Shown in pieces: positions 9,900-17,661 of a stretch of 58,157 nucleotides of DNA (within the stretch, counting starts at the first letter, position 1; every line of letters starts with the position of its first letter). The DNA lies in NCBI GenBank assembly GCA_002734065.2, contig NVXU02000005.1:1-58157 (forward strand), read 5' to 3'. This DNA is from Fluviicola sp. Its GTDB lineage: Bacteria > Bacteroidota > Bacteroidia > Flavobacteriales_D > Crocinitomicaceae. The position numbers were made by a program, and so were the translations under genes. Under the pieces are notes generated by a model. It worked only from the letters and a program-made list of their open reading frames with translations, searched no databases and was not told the DNA's origin.

Positions 9900-10487
9900 T
9901 TAAAACTTTGCGTCAAACGCCTTACTTTGTCTGTCAAAAATTTCTCTTTTGACCATTTTATTTTTCTTGTTTCTCCAAATAAATGTGATGAGGATAAGAA
10001 TACCAAAGAGACCACCGGCTCCTCCCATTAACAAATAAGCTTCACCAGACATTGATGCTTTACTGTCTTTGTTTGCATTGGTGTAGTTAAGAAATGCCTC
10101 AATACTTTGTCCTTCTTCCAATTGAATTTGGCGATTTTTGTAGGATGCAATCATTGCAGGTCTATCAGGATTCATTAACCAACCACCAACTCCTGGAAAG
10201 GTCGTGGATATTTCTGTTAAATCTTTGGCAAAAAGGCCTCCTGGATATACGTTTTCATTGCTCACATTGTGGCAAGCAATACACGCAGGACCTCCGTTGA
10301 TTAATTTTTTGGTTCCTTGAAAAAGGTCCATGCCTTTCTGAACATCTTCTGTTAAGTCTGTTGTTTTTGTCTCTTGTACGTCTTGCGCAAATAGCGAGGA
10401 TGAACAAAAAATTGCGGCAACAAAAAGTGAACAAACTTGTTTAACTGTTTTTCTACGATTCATTCTATTTAGATTTAATATTCTCAT
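9900..10487 (-). CDS. Membrane-anchored monohaem cytochrome c of the nar operon
   Basis: 195 aa: signal peptide (1-34, ..SLFAQ), a periplasmic cytochrome c domain with C69-I-A-C72-H73, then a C-terminal membrane helix (about 150-170) and a short basic tail. It is first in the nar operon, 34 bp before narG, and is probably expressed from the FNR-like promoter at 10507-10550. By position it resembles the cytochrome accompanying NarGHI in Thermus-type operons. It may pass electrons to the haem c domain fused to NarI. M9 is an alternative start that still leaves a signal peptide. Confidence 0.8.
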   Translation of the reverse strand: MRILNLNRMNRRKTVKQVCSLFVAAIFCSSSLFAQDVQETKTTDLTEDVQKGMDLFQGTKKLINGGPACIACHNVSNENVYPGGLFAKDLTEISTTFPGVGGWLMNPDRPAMIASYKNRQIQLEEGQSIEAFLNYTNANKDSKASMSGEAYLLMGGAGGLFGILILITFIWRNKKNKMVKREIFDRQSKAFDAKF

Positions 10488-10506
10488 TTGATAAATTGTA
10501 ACACTA

Positions 10507-10550
10507 CAAATTTGAGAGTATCAGATTGCTAATACTATGATGTTGCTCAT
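10507..10550 (-). promoter_or_regulatory. FNR-like box and -7 element of the nar operon
   Basis: On the minus strand a site TGAG-CAAC-ATCA (within 10537-10550; one mismatch to TGAT-N4-ATCA, extended palindrome CTATGA/TCATAG at 10535-10552) is centred at 10543.5. A -7-like element CAAATTTG occupies 10507-10514, centre 10510.5. The 33.0-bp spacing equals that in the norC promoter. The start codon follows 20 bp later. This is the geometry expected for activation from about -41.5 by a CRP/FNR-family protein. Confidence 0.65.
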
Positions 10551-10570
10551 AGAATGAAATAAAAGTTGCT

Positions 10571-10735
10571 TGTTTTCGATTTGGAGTTAGGGGATTCGGA
10601 GATTGACGTAGTTGTTTGTCATCATTTGGAGATTGATGCTTACCCCTGTTATGATTTGGAGATTAAACAGCACCTGCTATGGGCATCAATCTCCGAATCT
10701 TCAAATTTCCAAATCTTCAAATATGTTTTAAAACA
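10571..10735. repeat. Cluster of ATTTGGAGATT repeats in both orientations
   Basis: Between norB and the nar promoter are four forward copies of GATTTGGAGATT-like units (10578, 10593, 10623, 10653) and inverted copies (10683-10699 and onward). GCATCAATCTCC at 10683 can pair with GGAGATTGATGC ending at 10639, giving a long imperfect hairpin. There is no uridine tract. It may insulate norCB from the nar operon or be a neutral dispersed repeat. Confidence 0.6.
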
Positions 10736-10750
10736 TACAATCTGTTAAAA

Positions 10751-12091
10751 CTATTCTTCGCTTTCTTCAGAGCAATGTGACAGTAGTCTTTTAATCATGG
10801 GAATAATCATCATCAGCATACTGATGAATAAGATACATCCAGCAATAATAAAAGCTAAGAATATAGGAGCAGATGATTCTTGCAATGCTCCATAAGAACT
10901 ATTTGACTCATTCACCATCCAAATGGCTTTAAAAACACCGCCAGCGATTAACGCAAACCAGAACAATAAAAGAGAAACATTGAAGATATAAAATCCATAA
11001 GTAACAACTTTTTGCGTTTCTAGCCCTTTTGATTTAACAAGTTTACTTACGATGTAGGATACCGAGGCAAGAAGAATTGTGGTGTTAATTCCGATGGTTG
11101 TTCCCATAGAATGCGCGACAGTAATATGTGTTCCATGCGTGAAATAATTGAACGCTGGAATAGACATCAACAAGGCAAGGGTTAAATTCAAGAACACCCA
11201 CAATTCGCTGGCGATTAAAAAGCGGTAAACGAGTAAATGTGTATTCTTTTTTTCTTTACTCAATGATTTACCCCAAGAATAAATGATCTGAATGAAGATA
11301 ATCCATTCTGTCATGCTAACGCCGTAGGCAACATATCGAATCCAAGGTGCAGTTGGTACTATATAGGTATGGTGCGCCCATCCAAACATCAGGTTTGTTA
11401 AACCCAAGAAGTAAAAGAAGAATGATATTTTCCCTCTACCAATAGAATCATCTCCTTTTATTTTTGCCATCAGGTAAATGGCTGTTCCGTACACCAAAAG
11501 ATTCCAACTTCCGACGAAGGACCCATAAGATTTCCATTGAATGCTTAAATCTTTGATGTAATCATTGCGAATGTTTGAGAATATCCAAAAGTGAGATTCG
11601 GATAAATGATAAATCATAAAAATAATTCCTGTTCCCCACATCCAATAATAGACAGGCCAATTTTTCACTTTCCCGGCCATTGTTTTGAAAAAGTTAATTC
11701 CAAATAGCAACCACCCAAGTAATATGGGAATGGTTAGCAGTGGGAAATATTCCAAGTATTCTCTCCCTCCCATTTTTCCGGATAGAAAAGAGTAATATAT
11801 TCCGAATGCAGTCAGGATGAATATAAGTAGGTGTGCTTTCCCTAGATTGGCAGAATACAGTGGAATTTTCTCCAACTTGGTGAGGTAAAAATAAATACCT
11901 CCCGTTGCCGTCAAGATAATCCATGAAACAACAGTCGTCGTGTGCATGGGTCTTAGCTGGTTAAAAGGAATGACATCCTTTAAAAAATCGGGGTAGAGAT
12001 AGACAAAAGAGCTTAAAACACCAATAAAAGCCCCTAAAAGCAATGCGCAGAGTCCTAGAATGATGAATATTAATGGGAAGTTTTTTTTCAT
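10751..12091 (-). CDS. NorB-like haem-copper oxidase superfamily subunit, non-canonical
   Basis: A 446-aa protein with about 12 membrane helices, paired with NorC as cNOR subunits are. Recognisable: RPMHT (H50, low-spin haem ligand), paired metal His H240-H241 in WAHHTY, and THITVAHSMG with H327 as likely proximal haem b3 ligand. Missing: helix VI (SYGSFVGSWNLL, 189-199) lacks the third metal His found ~51 residues before the HH pair in NorB (Tyr/Gly here), and the nearby catalytic Glu is also absent. The second His of the A/G-H-x-H motif is Met329, so a low-spin haem ligand is changed. It may be one of the non-canonical NO reductase families or have another function; Nor-like is as far as the sequence goes. 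Confidence 0.7.
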   Translation of the reverse strand: MKKNFPLIFIILGLCALLLGAFIGVLSSFVYLYPDFLKDVIPFNQLRPMHTTTVVSWIILTATGGIYFYLTKLEKIPLYSANLGKAHLLIFILTAFGIYYSFLSGKMGGREYLEYFPLLTIPILLGWLLFGINFFKTMAGKVKNWPVYYWMWGTGIIFMIYHLSESHFWIFSNIRNDYIKDLSIQWKSYGSFVGSWNLLVYGTAIYLMAKIKGDDSIGRGKISFFFYFLGLTNLMFGWAHHTYIVPTAPWIRYVAYGVSMTEWIIFIQIIYSWGKSLSKEKKNTHLLVYRFLIASELWVFLNLTLALLMSIPAFNYFTHGTHITVAHSMGTTIGINTTILLASVSYIVSKLVKSKGLETQKVVTYGFYIFNVSLLLFWFALIAGGVFKAIWMVNESNSSYGALQESSAPIFLAFIIAGCILFISMLMMIIPMIKRLLSHCSEESEE

Positions 12092-12098
12092 AACACAA

Positions 12099-12521
12099 TT
12101 ACTTGTAATTAACAGTTACCCAACCATCAGATTCGAAAATGGCATTTCGATCAGGGTAAAACCCCGTTTTATCAACTTCTGTTAAGAACGCTGCGATCTG
12201 ATTTTGCTCCTCCGTCGAAAAATTAAATTGAGGCATCGATTTTACACCACTGTTAAAAAAAGCCTTGGCATAGTCAATTCCTTTATTGGGATTGGATGCA
12301 ATATTTGTTAAATCTGGACCCAAATAACCGCCTAAACCATAAAGTTGATGACAGGCAGTACAGTTGTTTTCTTGCCATAAATGTTCTCCTTTTTGGGCTT
12401 TAGGCGACAAAATAACTGCTTGATTATTGGAAGTGTTCTGTGTGTAGATAACAATATTGTACCCTATAAATAGTAGAATTAGGCCGCCGAGGATGGTTCT
12501 ATTGTGTATTTTTTTATCCAA
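12099..12521 (-). CDS. norC: NorC-like membrane-anchored cytochrome c
   Basis: Electron-entry subunit for the NorB-like protein. 140 aa: an N-terminal anchor helix (about 10-26), then a periplasmic haem c domain with C-T-A-C-H in the NorC-type context LWQENNCTACHQLYGLGGYLGPDLTN (shown here as its span, residues ~48-73) and a likely Met ligand in KSMPQF. The start is TTG: no ATG occurs in frame before residue ~95, and TTG follows the predicted transcription start by only ~10 nt. It precedes the norB-like gene by 7 bp. Confidence 0.88.
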   Translation of the reverse strand: MDKKIHNRTILGGLILLFIGYNIVIYTQNTSNNQAVILSPKAQKGEHLWQENNCTACHQLYGLGGYLGPDLTNIASNPNKGIDYAKAFFNSGVKSMPQFNFSTEEQNQIAAFLTEVDKTGFYPDRNAIFESDGWVTVNYK

Positions 12522-12536
12522 CGTTTATTTTTTCGG

Positions 12537-12580
12537 CAAATGTATAGCACAACTGATTGTAGAAATATGATTTGAATCAT
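12537..12580 (-). promoter_or_regulatory. FNR-like box and -7 element of norCB
   Basis: A perfect 14-bp palindrome (12567-12580) contains TGAT-TCAA-ATCA on the minus strand, an exact FNR core. A perfect Bacteroidota -7 element TACATTTG lies at 12537-12544. Centres are 33.0 bp apart. The TTG start of norC (12521) follows the -7 element by 15 bp, so the leader is very short. Confidence 0.75.
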
Positions 12581-12627
12581 TGTCAGTCTTGAGCAATCCA
12601 ATGCTCTAATGCTCCAAAGCTCGAAAC

Positions 12628-12671
12628 ATGACAAACATCATTTCAGAGCTCAATCTTAGATAGTAATTTTG
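12628..12671 (+). promoter_or_regulatory. FNR-like box and -7 element of the acyl-CoA synthetase gene
   Basis: A site TGAC-AAAC-ATCA (within 12628-12641, one mismatch) is centred at 12634.5, and a consensus -7 element TAATTTTG (12664-12671) is centred at 12667.5, again 33.0 bp apart. The ATG chosen at 12689 follows by 17 bp. It lies back to back with the norC promoter. Confidence 0.6.
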
Positions 12672-12688
12672 ATTTTTTGAACCTTATA

Positions 12689-14746
12689 ATGATCAATAAA
12701 GAACTAATTAATCCAAAAAATATTGTCGTTATCGGCGGGTCTAACAACATCTTAAAACCAGGTGGAAAGATTGTTAAGAATTTAATCGATGGTTCTTTTA
12801 AAGGAGAGCTTTTAGTGGTCAATCCTCGTGAAAAAGAAGTGCAAGGAATTTCTTGTTACGCAACTACGGAAGATTTACCAGTCGTTGATTTAGCAATCAT
12901 AGTGATCTCTGCAAGTCAATGCTACCAAGTGATTGATGAGCTTGCAAGTAATAAAGCAACCAAAGCTTTCATTATTTTATCTGCTGGATTTGGAGAAGCA
13001 GGAGCGCTTGGAGTCCTTGAAGAACAGAAAATCGTTGAGAAAATAAACAGCGTCAATGGCTGTCTTATTGGTCCAAATTGTATTGGTGTGCTGAACAAAA
13101 ATTACAAGGGGATTTTCACTACCCCTATTCCAAATTTTGACAAAGATGGGTGTGATTTAATTTCTAGTTCTGGCGCAACTGCCGTTTTTATCATGGAAGC
13201 AGGAATAGGTCTAGGATTGAAGTTTGCAAACATTTATTCTGTTGGAAACGCAGCGCAAACTTCCGTAGAGGATGTCTTAGAATACATGGACGAAAATTTT
13301 GACCCACAATCGGATTCATCCATCAAATTACTGTATTTAGAATCCATTAAGAATCCTAAAAAATTACTCAAGCACGCAAAATCACTCATCAATAAAGGAT
13401 GCAAAATAGCAGCAATTAAAGCGGGAAGTACAGACGAAGGAAGTCGCGCTGCAGCTTCTCATACAGGAGCAATCGCAAGTTCAGATAGAATTGTTCGTGC
13501 TTTGTTTAAGAAAGCAGGAATCGTCTATTGCAGCAGTCGCAGAGAATTGATAACCGTTGCATCTATCTTTAACTACAAAGAGTTGAAAGGGAAAAACATT
13601 GTAATAATCACCCATGCTGGCGGCTCTGCTGTGATGCTCACCGACGTTTTAATCAAAGGGGGCTTGAATGTTCCTTCGATAGAAGGGGAGAATGCTGATA
13701 AACTTTTGGGCTTCTTACACAACGGTTCTTCAGTGAGCAATCCAATTGATTTCTTAGCCACTGGAACAGCCGAGCAACTTGGAATTATCATTGATTATTG
13801 CGAACATAAATTTGACCATATTGATGCCATGATTGTTGTTTTTGGCAGTCCTGGATTGTTCAATGTTCAAGACGTTTACAACGTTCTCAGCGTGAAATTA
13901 GATGTTTGCAAAAAGCCGATATATCCTGTTTTGCCGTCATTGATTAATGCGCAGAAAGAAATTGATAGTTTTTTGATAAAAGGGAACATTAATTTTCCAG
14001 ATGAGGTTGTGATTGGTCGTGCTTTGCCAGAAGTTTACAATACATTAAAACCGTCTTCAGAGAAAGTAATTCTCCCAAAAGTTGATGTGCAAAGAATTCG
14101 AAAAGTGATAGATGCCGCCAATGATGGCTTTCTTTCTCCCAGAGAAGTTAATGAACTACTAGATGCAGCAGAAATAAGTCGAGTAAAAGAAATTGTCGTC
14201 GCAACGAAATCTGAATTGCAAGAGAAATTAAGCTCTTTTTCTTTCCCTGTTGTGATGAAAGTTGTCGGGCCAATTCACAAAACGGATGTTGGCGGAGTCA
14301 TTCTCAACGTGCAATCAATGGAAGAGTCGCTTTCTCAATTTGATCGTTTAATGCAACTCGAAGATGCCAATTCTGTCATGGTTCAAAGCATGCACTCAGG
14401 CGTTGAACTTTTCATCGGCGTATTGAAAGAAAAAGGATTTGACCATGCCATTCTTTGCGGTTTAGGCGGAGTTTTTATTGAGGTTTTGGATGATTTCTCT
14501 ATCAATCTTTCTCCCGTCTCTAAAAAAGAAGCAAAAGAAATGGTTTTAAAGTTAAAAGGCTACAAATTAATTGAAGGAATAAGGGGAAATGAAGGGGTCG
14601 ATGAGCAACTGTTTATAGATACGATAGGCAAAGTCTCAGCACTGGTTGAAGTAGCACCAGAAATTCAAGAAATGGATATGAATCCGCTTTTTGGTAGAAA
14701 GGATAGTGTAACGGCGGTGGATACGAGGATTAGAGTTTTGAAGTAG
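12689..14746 (+). CDS. ADP-forming acyl/acetyl-CoA synthetase, fused alpha-beta
   Basis: Converts an acyl-CoA (probably acetyl-CoA) + ADP + phosphate to the acid + CoA + ATP, a substrate-level ATP source under anaerobiosis. The N-terminal half is CoA-binding and ligase-like (VIGGSNN, GPNCIGVLN, SSSGATA) with the phosphohistidine in AAASHTGAIAS (about H258). The C-terminal ATP-grasp half contains FPVVMKVVGPIHKTDVGGV, LCGLGGVFIEVL and EMDMNPLF. I chose the ATG at 12689 rather than a TTG at 12677, because a -7 element ends at 12671 and would leave almost no leader for the TTG. It is divergent from norC and shares the FNR-like promoter layout. Substrate specificity cannot be read from sequence. 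Confidence 0.88.
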   Translation: MINKELINPKNIVVIGGSNNILKPGGKIVKNLIDGSFKGELLVVNPREKEVQGISCYATTEDLPVVDLAIIVISASQCYQVIDELASNKATKAFIILSAGFGEAGALGVLEEQKIVEKINSVNGCLIGPNCIGVLNKNYKGIFTTPIPNFDKDGCDLISSSGATAVFIMEAGIGLGLKFANIYSVGNAAQTSVEDVLEYMDENFDPQSDSSIKLLYLESIKNPKKLLKHAKSLINKGCKIAAIKAGSTDEGSRAAASHTGAIASSDRIVRALFKKAGIVYCSSRRELITVASIFNYKELKGKNIVIITHAGGSAVMLTDVLIKGGLNVPSIEGENADKLLGFLHNGSSVSNPIDFLATGTAEQLGIIIDYCEHKFDHIDAMIVVFGSPGLFNVQDVYNVLSVKLDVCKKPIYPVLPSLINAQKEIDSFLIKGNINFPDEVVIGRALPEVYNTLKPSSEKVILPKVDVQRIRKVIDAANDGFLSPREVNELLDAAEISRVKEIVVATKSELQEKLSSFSFPVVMKVVGPIHKTDVGGVILNVQSMEESLSQFDRLMQLEDANSVMVQSMHSGVELFIGVLKEKGFDHAILCGLGGVFIEVLDDFSINLSPVSKKEAKEMVLKLKGYKLIEGIRGNEGVDEQLFIDTIGKVSALVEVAPEIQEMDMNPLFGRKDSVTAVDTRIRVLK

Positions 14747-14756
14747 ATGCCTGTTA

Positions 14757-14777
14757 GAGTGTGGAGTGTGGAGTGTT
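14757..14777. repeat. Three copies of a 7-bp GAGTGTG unit
   Basis: GAGTGTG GAGTGTG GAGTGTT begins 10 bp after the preceding stop codon. It is the same 7-bp word, inverted, as the CACTCCA array at 30205-30281. Confidence 0.7.
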
Positions 14778-14903
14778 GACTTTGGCTCCTGTTAGAAAGT
14801 ATAGCGGATAATGTATAATGAAGTAATTTTTATAAAAATAGTAGTGGTAAAGACTGACTAACTCCTTAACTCCTAATATTCTTAACTTCTTATTATAAAA
14901 AAA

Positions 14904-15833
14904 ATGAAAAACTTATCTGACAAAATAAATCAACTCAAAAAGGAAAAAAACGCGGTCATTCTTGCGCACTATTACCAAGAAGAAGCCATTCAAGACATTG
15001 CCGATTATGTCGGGGATTCTTTGGGTTTATCACAAATTGCCTCGACAACAGATGCAGATATCATTGTTTTTGCAGGCGTACATTTCATGGCGGAAACGGC
15101 AAAAATTCTCAACCCGAACAAAAAAGTTTTAGTGCCTGATATGGAGGCAGGTTGTTCTTTGGCAGATTCCATTCCAGTGGAGGAGTTTAAAGCGTTCAAA
15201 GCCTTGCATCCAAAGCATATTGTTGTCACTTATATCAATTGTTCTGCAGAAATAAAAGCGTTGAGCGACATCGTTTGTACTTCTTCCAATGCAGAAAAAA
15301 TTGTTGCTTCTATTCCAAAAGAGACGCCGATTATTTTTGCGCCCGATAGAAATTTAGGGAAGTACATCAATCAACAAACGGGTAGAAATATGCTGCTGTG
15401 GGATGGTGCGTGCGTTGTTCACGAGGCTTTTTCCATCGAGAAATTGTTAAAATTACACGCGCAACATCCCCAGTCAAAAATCATTGCTCACCCAGAATCA
15501 GAAATGCATATTATTGACGTGGCTGAATATGTGGGGTCAACGGCAGGGATGATTAACTATGTAAAAGAGCATCCGAAGGACAGTTTTATTGTCGCAACGG
15601 AGGCAGGCATTCTCTATAAGATGCAACAAGAAGTACCTGATACTGAGCTTGTTCCAGCACCTTCAAAAGAGGATAACACTTGTGCATGCAGTGAATGTGC
15701 CTTTATGAAGGTGAATACTTTGGAGAAATTATACAACTGTTTAAAGAATGAATCGCCAGAAATTATCGTTCCTGAAAGTACTAGAAAAAGGGCATTACTC
15801 CCGATTAAACGAATGTTAGACTTGTCTAACTAA
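14904..15833 (+). CDS. nadA: Quinolinate synthase NadA
   Basis: Condenses iminoaspartate (from NadB) with dihydroxyacetone phosphate to quinolinate, the first pyridine precursor of NAD. The 309-aa protein matches the short NadA form. [4Fe-4S] ligands are C84 (EAGCSLAD), C170 (WDGACVVHE) and one of the cysteines in the C260-x-C262-x2-C265 group; the substrate motifs AHYYQ near the start and HPES are present. nadB follows after 38 bp, so the two are probably cotranscribed. The stop codon lies inside the first of two tandem palindromes. Confidence 0.97.
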   Translation: MKNLSDKINQLKKEKNAVILAHYYQEEAIQDIADYVGDSLGLSQIASTTDADIIVFAGVHFMAETAKILNPNKKVLVPDMEAGCSLADSIPVEEFKAFKALHPKHIVVTYINCSAEIKALSDIVCTSSNAEKIVASIPKETPIIFAPDRNLGKYINQQTGRNMLLWDGACVVHEAFSIEKLLKLHAQHPQSKIIAHPESEMHIIDVAEYVGSTAGMINYVKEHPKDSFIVATEAGILYKMQQEVPDTELVPAPSKEDNTCACSECAFMKVNTLEKLYNCLKNESPEIIVPESTRKRALLPIKRMLDLSN

Positions 15834-15853
15834 ATATGTTAGGCTCGTCTAAC
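15815..15853. repeat. Two tandem 16-bp palindromes at the nadA stop codon
   Basis: GTTAGACTTGTCTAAC (15815-15830) recurs 23 bp later as GTTAGGCTCGTCTAAC (15838-15853). Each is an inverted repeat with a tiny loop. The first encodes the last residues of NadA, so the second looks like a tandem copy of the gene end. They may form small hairpins between nadA and nadB. Confidence 0.7.
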
Positions 15854-15871
15854 TAATTTATTCTTACAATT

Positions 15872-17428
15872 ATGAAAACAGATTTCTTAGTCATCGGCGC
15901 TGGAATGGCAGGTTTGACCTACTCGATCAAAGTAGCGGAAAAATTTCCAGAGAAAAAGCTTGTTGTCGTAACAAAAGGGAGTGAATACGACTCCAACACG
16001 AACTATGCGCAAGGGGGAGTGGCTATTGTGCAGAATGAAGGCGATTCTTTTGAAAAACATGTCAGCGATACGTTAATTGCTGGTGATGGACTTTGCGATG
16101 AGAAAGTGGTGAGAATGGTGGTGAGCAACGGACCCGATTGCCTGAGCGAAATGTTGAACTGGGGAGTGCATTTTGACACGAATAAAACAGGCGATTTCGA
16201 CCTTGGAAAGGAGGGAGGGCATTCAGAAAATAGAGTTGTTCATCACAAAGATTTTACGGGAGCAGAAATTTCCAGAGCTCTTATTCAACGCTTAGAAAGA
16301 CTAGAGAATGTTGAATTTCTAAAGCATCATTTTGTCGTGGATTTACTTTCTGACCATCATTTAAAGAAGATGCTTCCTGAAAACGAAACAACTTGCTACG
16401 GCGCTTATGTTTTAAATGAAAAAACGAATGAAATTAGTACCATTCTATCCAAGATTACTTTATTGTCATCCGGTGGGGCTGGGCAAGTTTACGGTCACAC
16501 GACCAACCCCGAAATTGCCACTGGAGACGGTTTGGCAATGGCGTATCGCATCAAAGCAAAAGTGAAAGAGATAGAATTTATCCAGTTTCATCCGACTGCT
16601 TTGTATCATCCTGAGGAAACTCCTGCATTTCTTATTTCGGAAGCAGTGCGTGGATTTGGTGCAAAATTGATCACTAAAAATGGTGATAAATTCTTGCATC
16701 ATTACGACGAAAGAGAAGAACTAGCTTCGCGAGATATAGTGGCGAGAGCCATTGATTCTGAATTGAAGAAGAGGGGAGAAGAGTACGTTTATTTGGATTG
16801 TACGCATTTGGATCAGGAGAAATTCACCGCTCATTTTCCAAGCATAAAGCAAAAATGCCTGAGTTTGGGAATCGATGTGTTCAAGGATTTTATTCCTGTG
16901 CTTCCGGCCTCGCACTATATATGTGGCGGTGTTTCTGTGAATATGCATGGGCAAACTTCAATTAAGCATCTTTTTGCGAGCGGAGAATGTTCTCAAACAG
17001 GACTGCATGGCGCCAACCGTTTGGCATCTAATTCATTGCTTGAAGCATTCGTTTACGCTGAAAAATCGGCCAATAAATCGGCGGAATTAATAGATAAGAT
17101 AGAATTTCAACCAACTATTCCAGATTGGAACGCGGAAGGAACGATGACTCCAAAAGAGTTGGTGCTGATTTCTCACAATAAGAAAGAATTGCAAGAATTG
17201 ATGCGGAATTATGTCGGAATTGTTCGTTCCAATGAGCGATTAGAACGCGCGCGAATTAGATTGGAGTTATTGTACCATGAAACAGAACAATTGTATAAAA
17301 AAGCAACAATATCTCCGCAATTGTGCGAGTTGAGAAACATGATTACGGTTGCTTATTTGATTGTCACACATTCTCAAAAAAGAAAAGAGAACAAAGGAGG
17401 ATTTTACAATCTGGATTTGGTGAAGTAG
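15872..17428 (+). CDS. nadB: L-aspartate oxidase NadB
   Basis: FAD enzyme oxidising L-aspartate to iminoaspartate, using oxygen or fumarate as acceptor, so it can work anaerobically. The 518-aa protein starts with the dinucleotide fold FLVIGAGMAGL. It has the family motifs NYAQGGVAIV, SSGGAGQVYGHTTNP, FHPTALYHP, EAVRGFGAKL and CGGVSVNMHGQT, and SGECSQTGLHGANRLASNSL near the FAD. Partner of NadA immediately upstream. Confidence 0.97.
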   Translation: MKTDFLVIGAGMAGLTYSIKVAEKFPEKKLVVVTKGSEYDSNTNYAQGGVAIVQNEGDSFEKHVSDTLIAGDGLCDEKVVRMVVSNGPDCLSEMLNWGVHFDTNKTGDFDLGKEGGHSENRVVHHKDFTGAEISRALIQRLERLENVEFLKHHFVVDLLSDHHLKKMLPENETTCYGAYVLNEKTNEISTILSKITLLSSGGAGQVYGHTTNPEIATGDGLAMAYRIKAKVKEIEFIQFHPTALYHPEETPAFLISEAVRGFGAKLITKNGDKFLHHYDEREELASRDIVARAIDSELKKRGEEYVYLDCTHLDQEKFTAHFPSIKQKCLSLGIDVFKDFIPVLPASHYICGGVSVNMHGQTSIKHLFASGECSQTGLHGANRLASNSLLEAFVYAEKSANKSAELIDKIEFQPTIPDWNAEGTMTPKELVLISHNKKELQELMRNYVGIVRSNERLERARIRLELLYHETEQLYKKATISPQLCELRNMITVAYLIVTHSQKRKENKGGFYNLDLVK

Positions 17429-17661
17429 CAAGCTCAGTTTTGACTCTTTTTCGTCATGTAAGAACAGAAGCTAAATCATGTTATTTTTTCTCAGCATCAT
17501 GCCTCTGCATCTCCTGTGTCATAAGGATTTCTGCTGTTTATTATTTTGTTTATAACTTAGAAATCAAACAATTAAACTGCTTCATTTTTGAATTAATTTC
17601 GGTGATACATTCTGATTAATTGATGTAGTATTTCAATTAATTCTAATTCAAAAAAGCGAAA
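17429..17661. other. Spacer upstream of nrdG
   Basis: AT-rich, no convincing gene. Near nrdG there is a loose inverted repeat AATTGA/TCAATT (about 17619-17638), but no site with the TGAT-N4-ATCA form and the 33-bp spacing seen at the nor and nar promoters. Confidence 0.5.

Noticed and set aside
10566-10748. Reading frame of 60 codons between norB and the nar promoter
   Set aside because: It lies in the ATTTGGAGATT repeat cluster and lacks a ribosome-binding site.
10751-12091. NO dismutase
   Set aside because: Those proteins are qNOR-like with a long N-terminal domain; this one is 446 aa and paired with a NorC-like cytochrome.
10751-12521. cbb3 oxidase subunits
   Set aside because: The partner is a short NorC-like cytochrome and the metal-site His of CcoN is also missing; there is no CcoP.
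17323-17619. 98-codon frame after nadB
   Set aside because: It overlaps the nadB end in another frame, has no plausible start and reads as low-quality sequence.
17600-17645. FNR-like site upstream of nrdG
   Set aside because: Several TGAT words occur, but none has an ATCA partner at 4-bp spacing or a -7 element 33 bp downstream.
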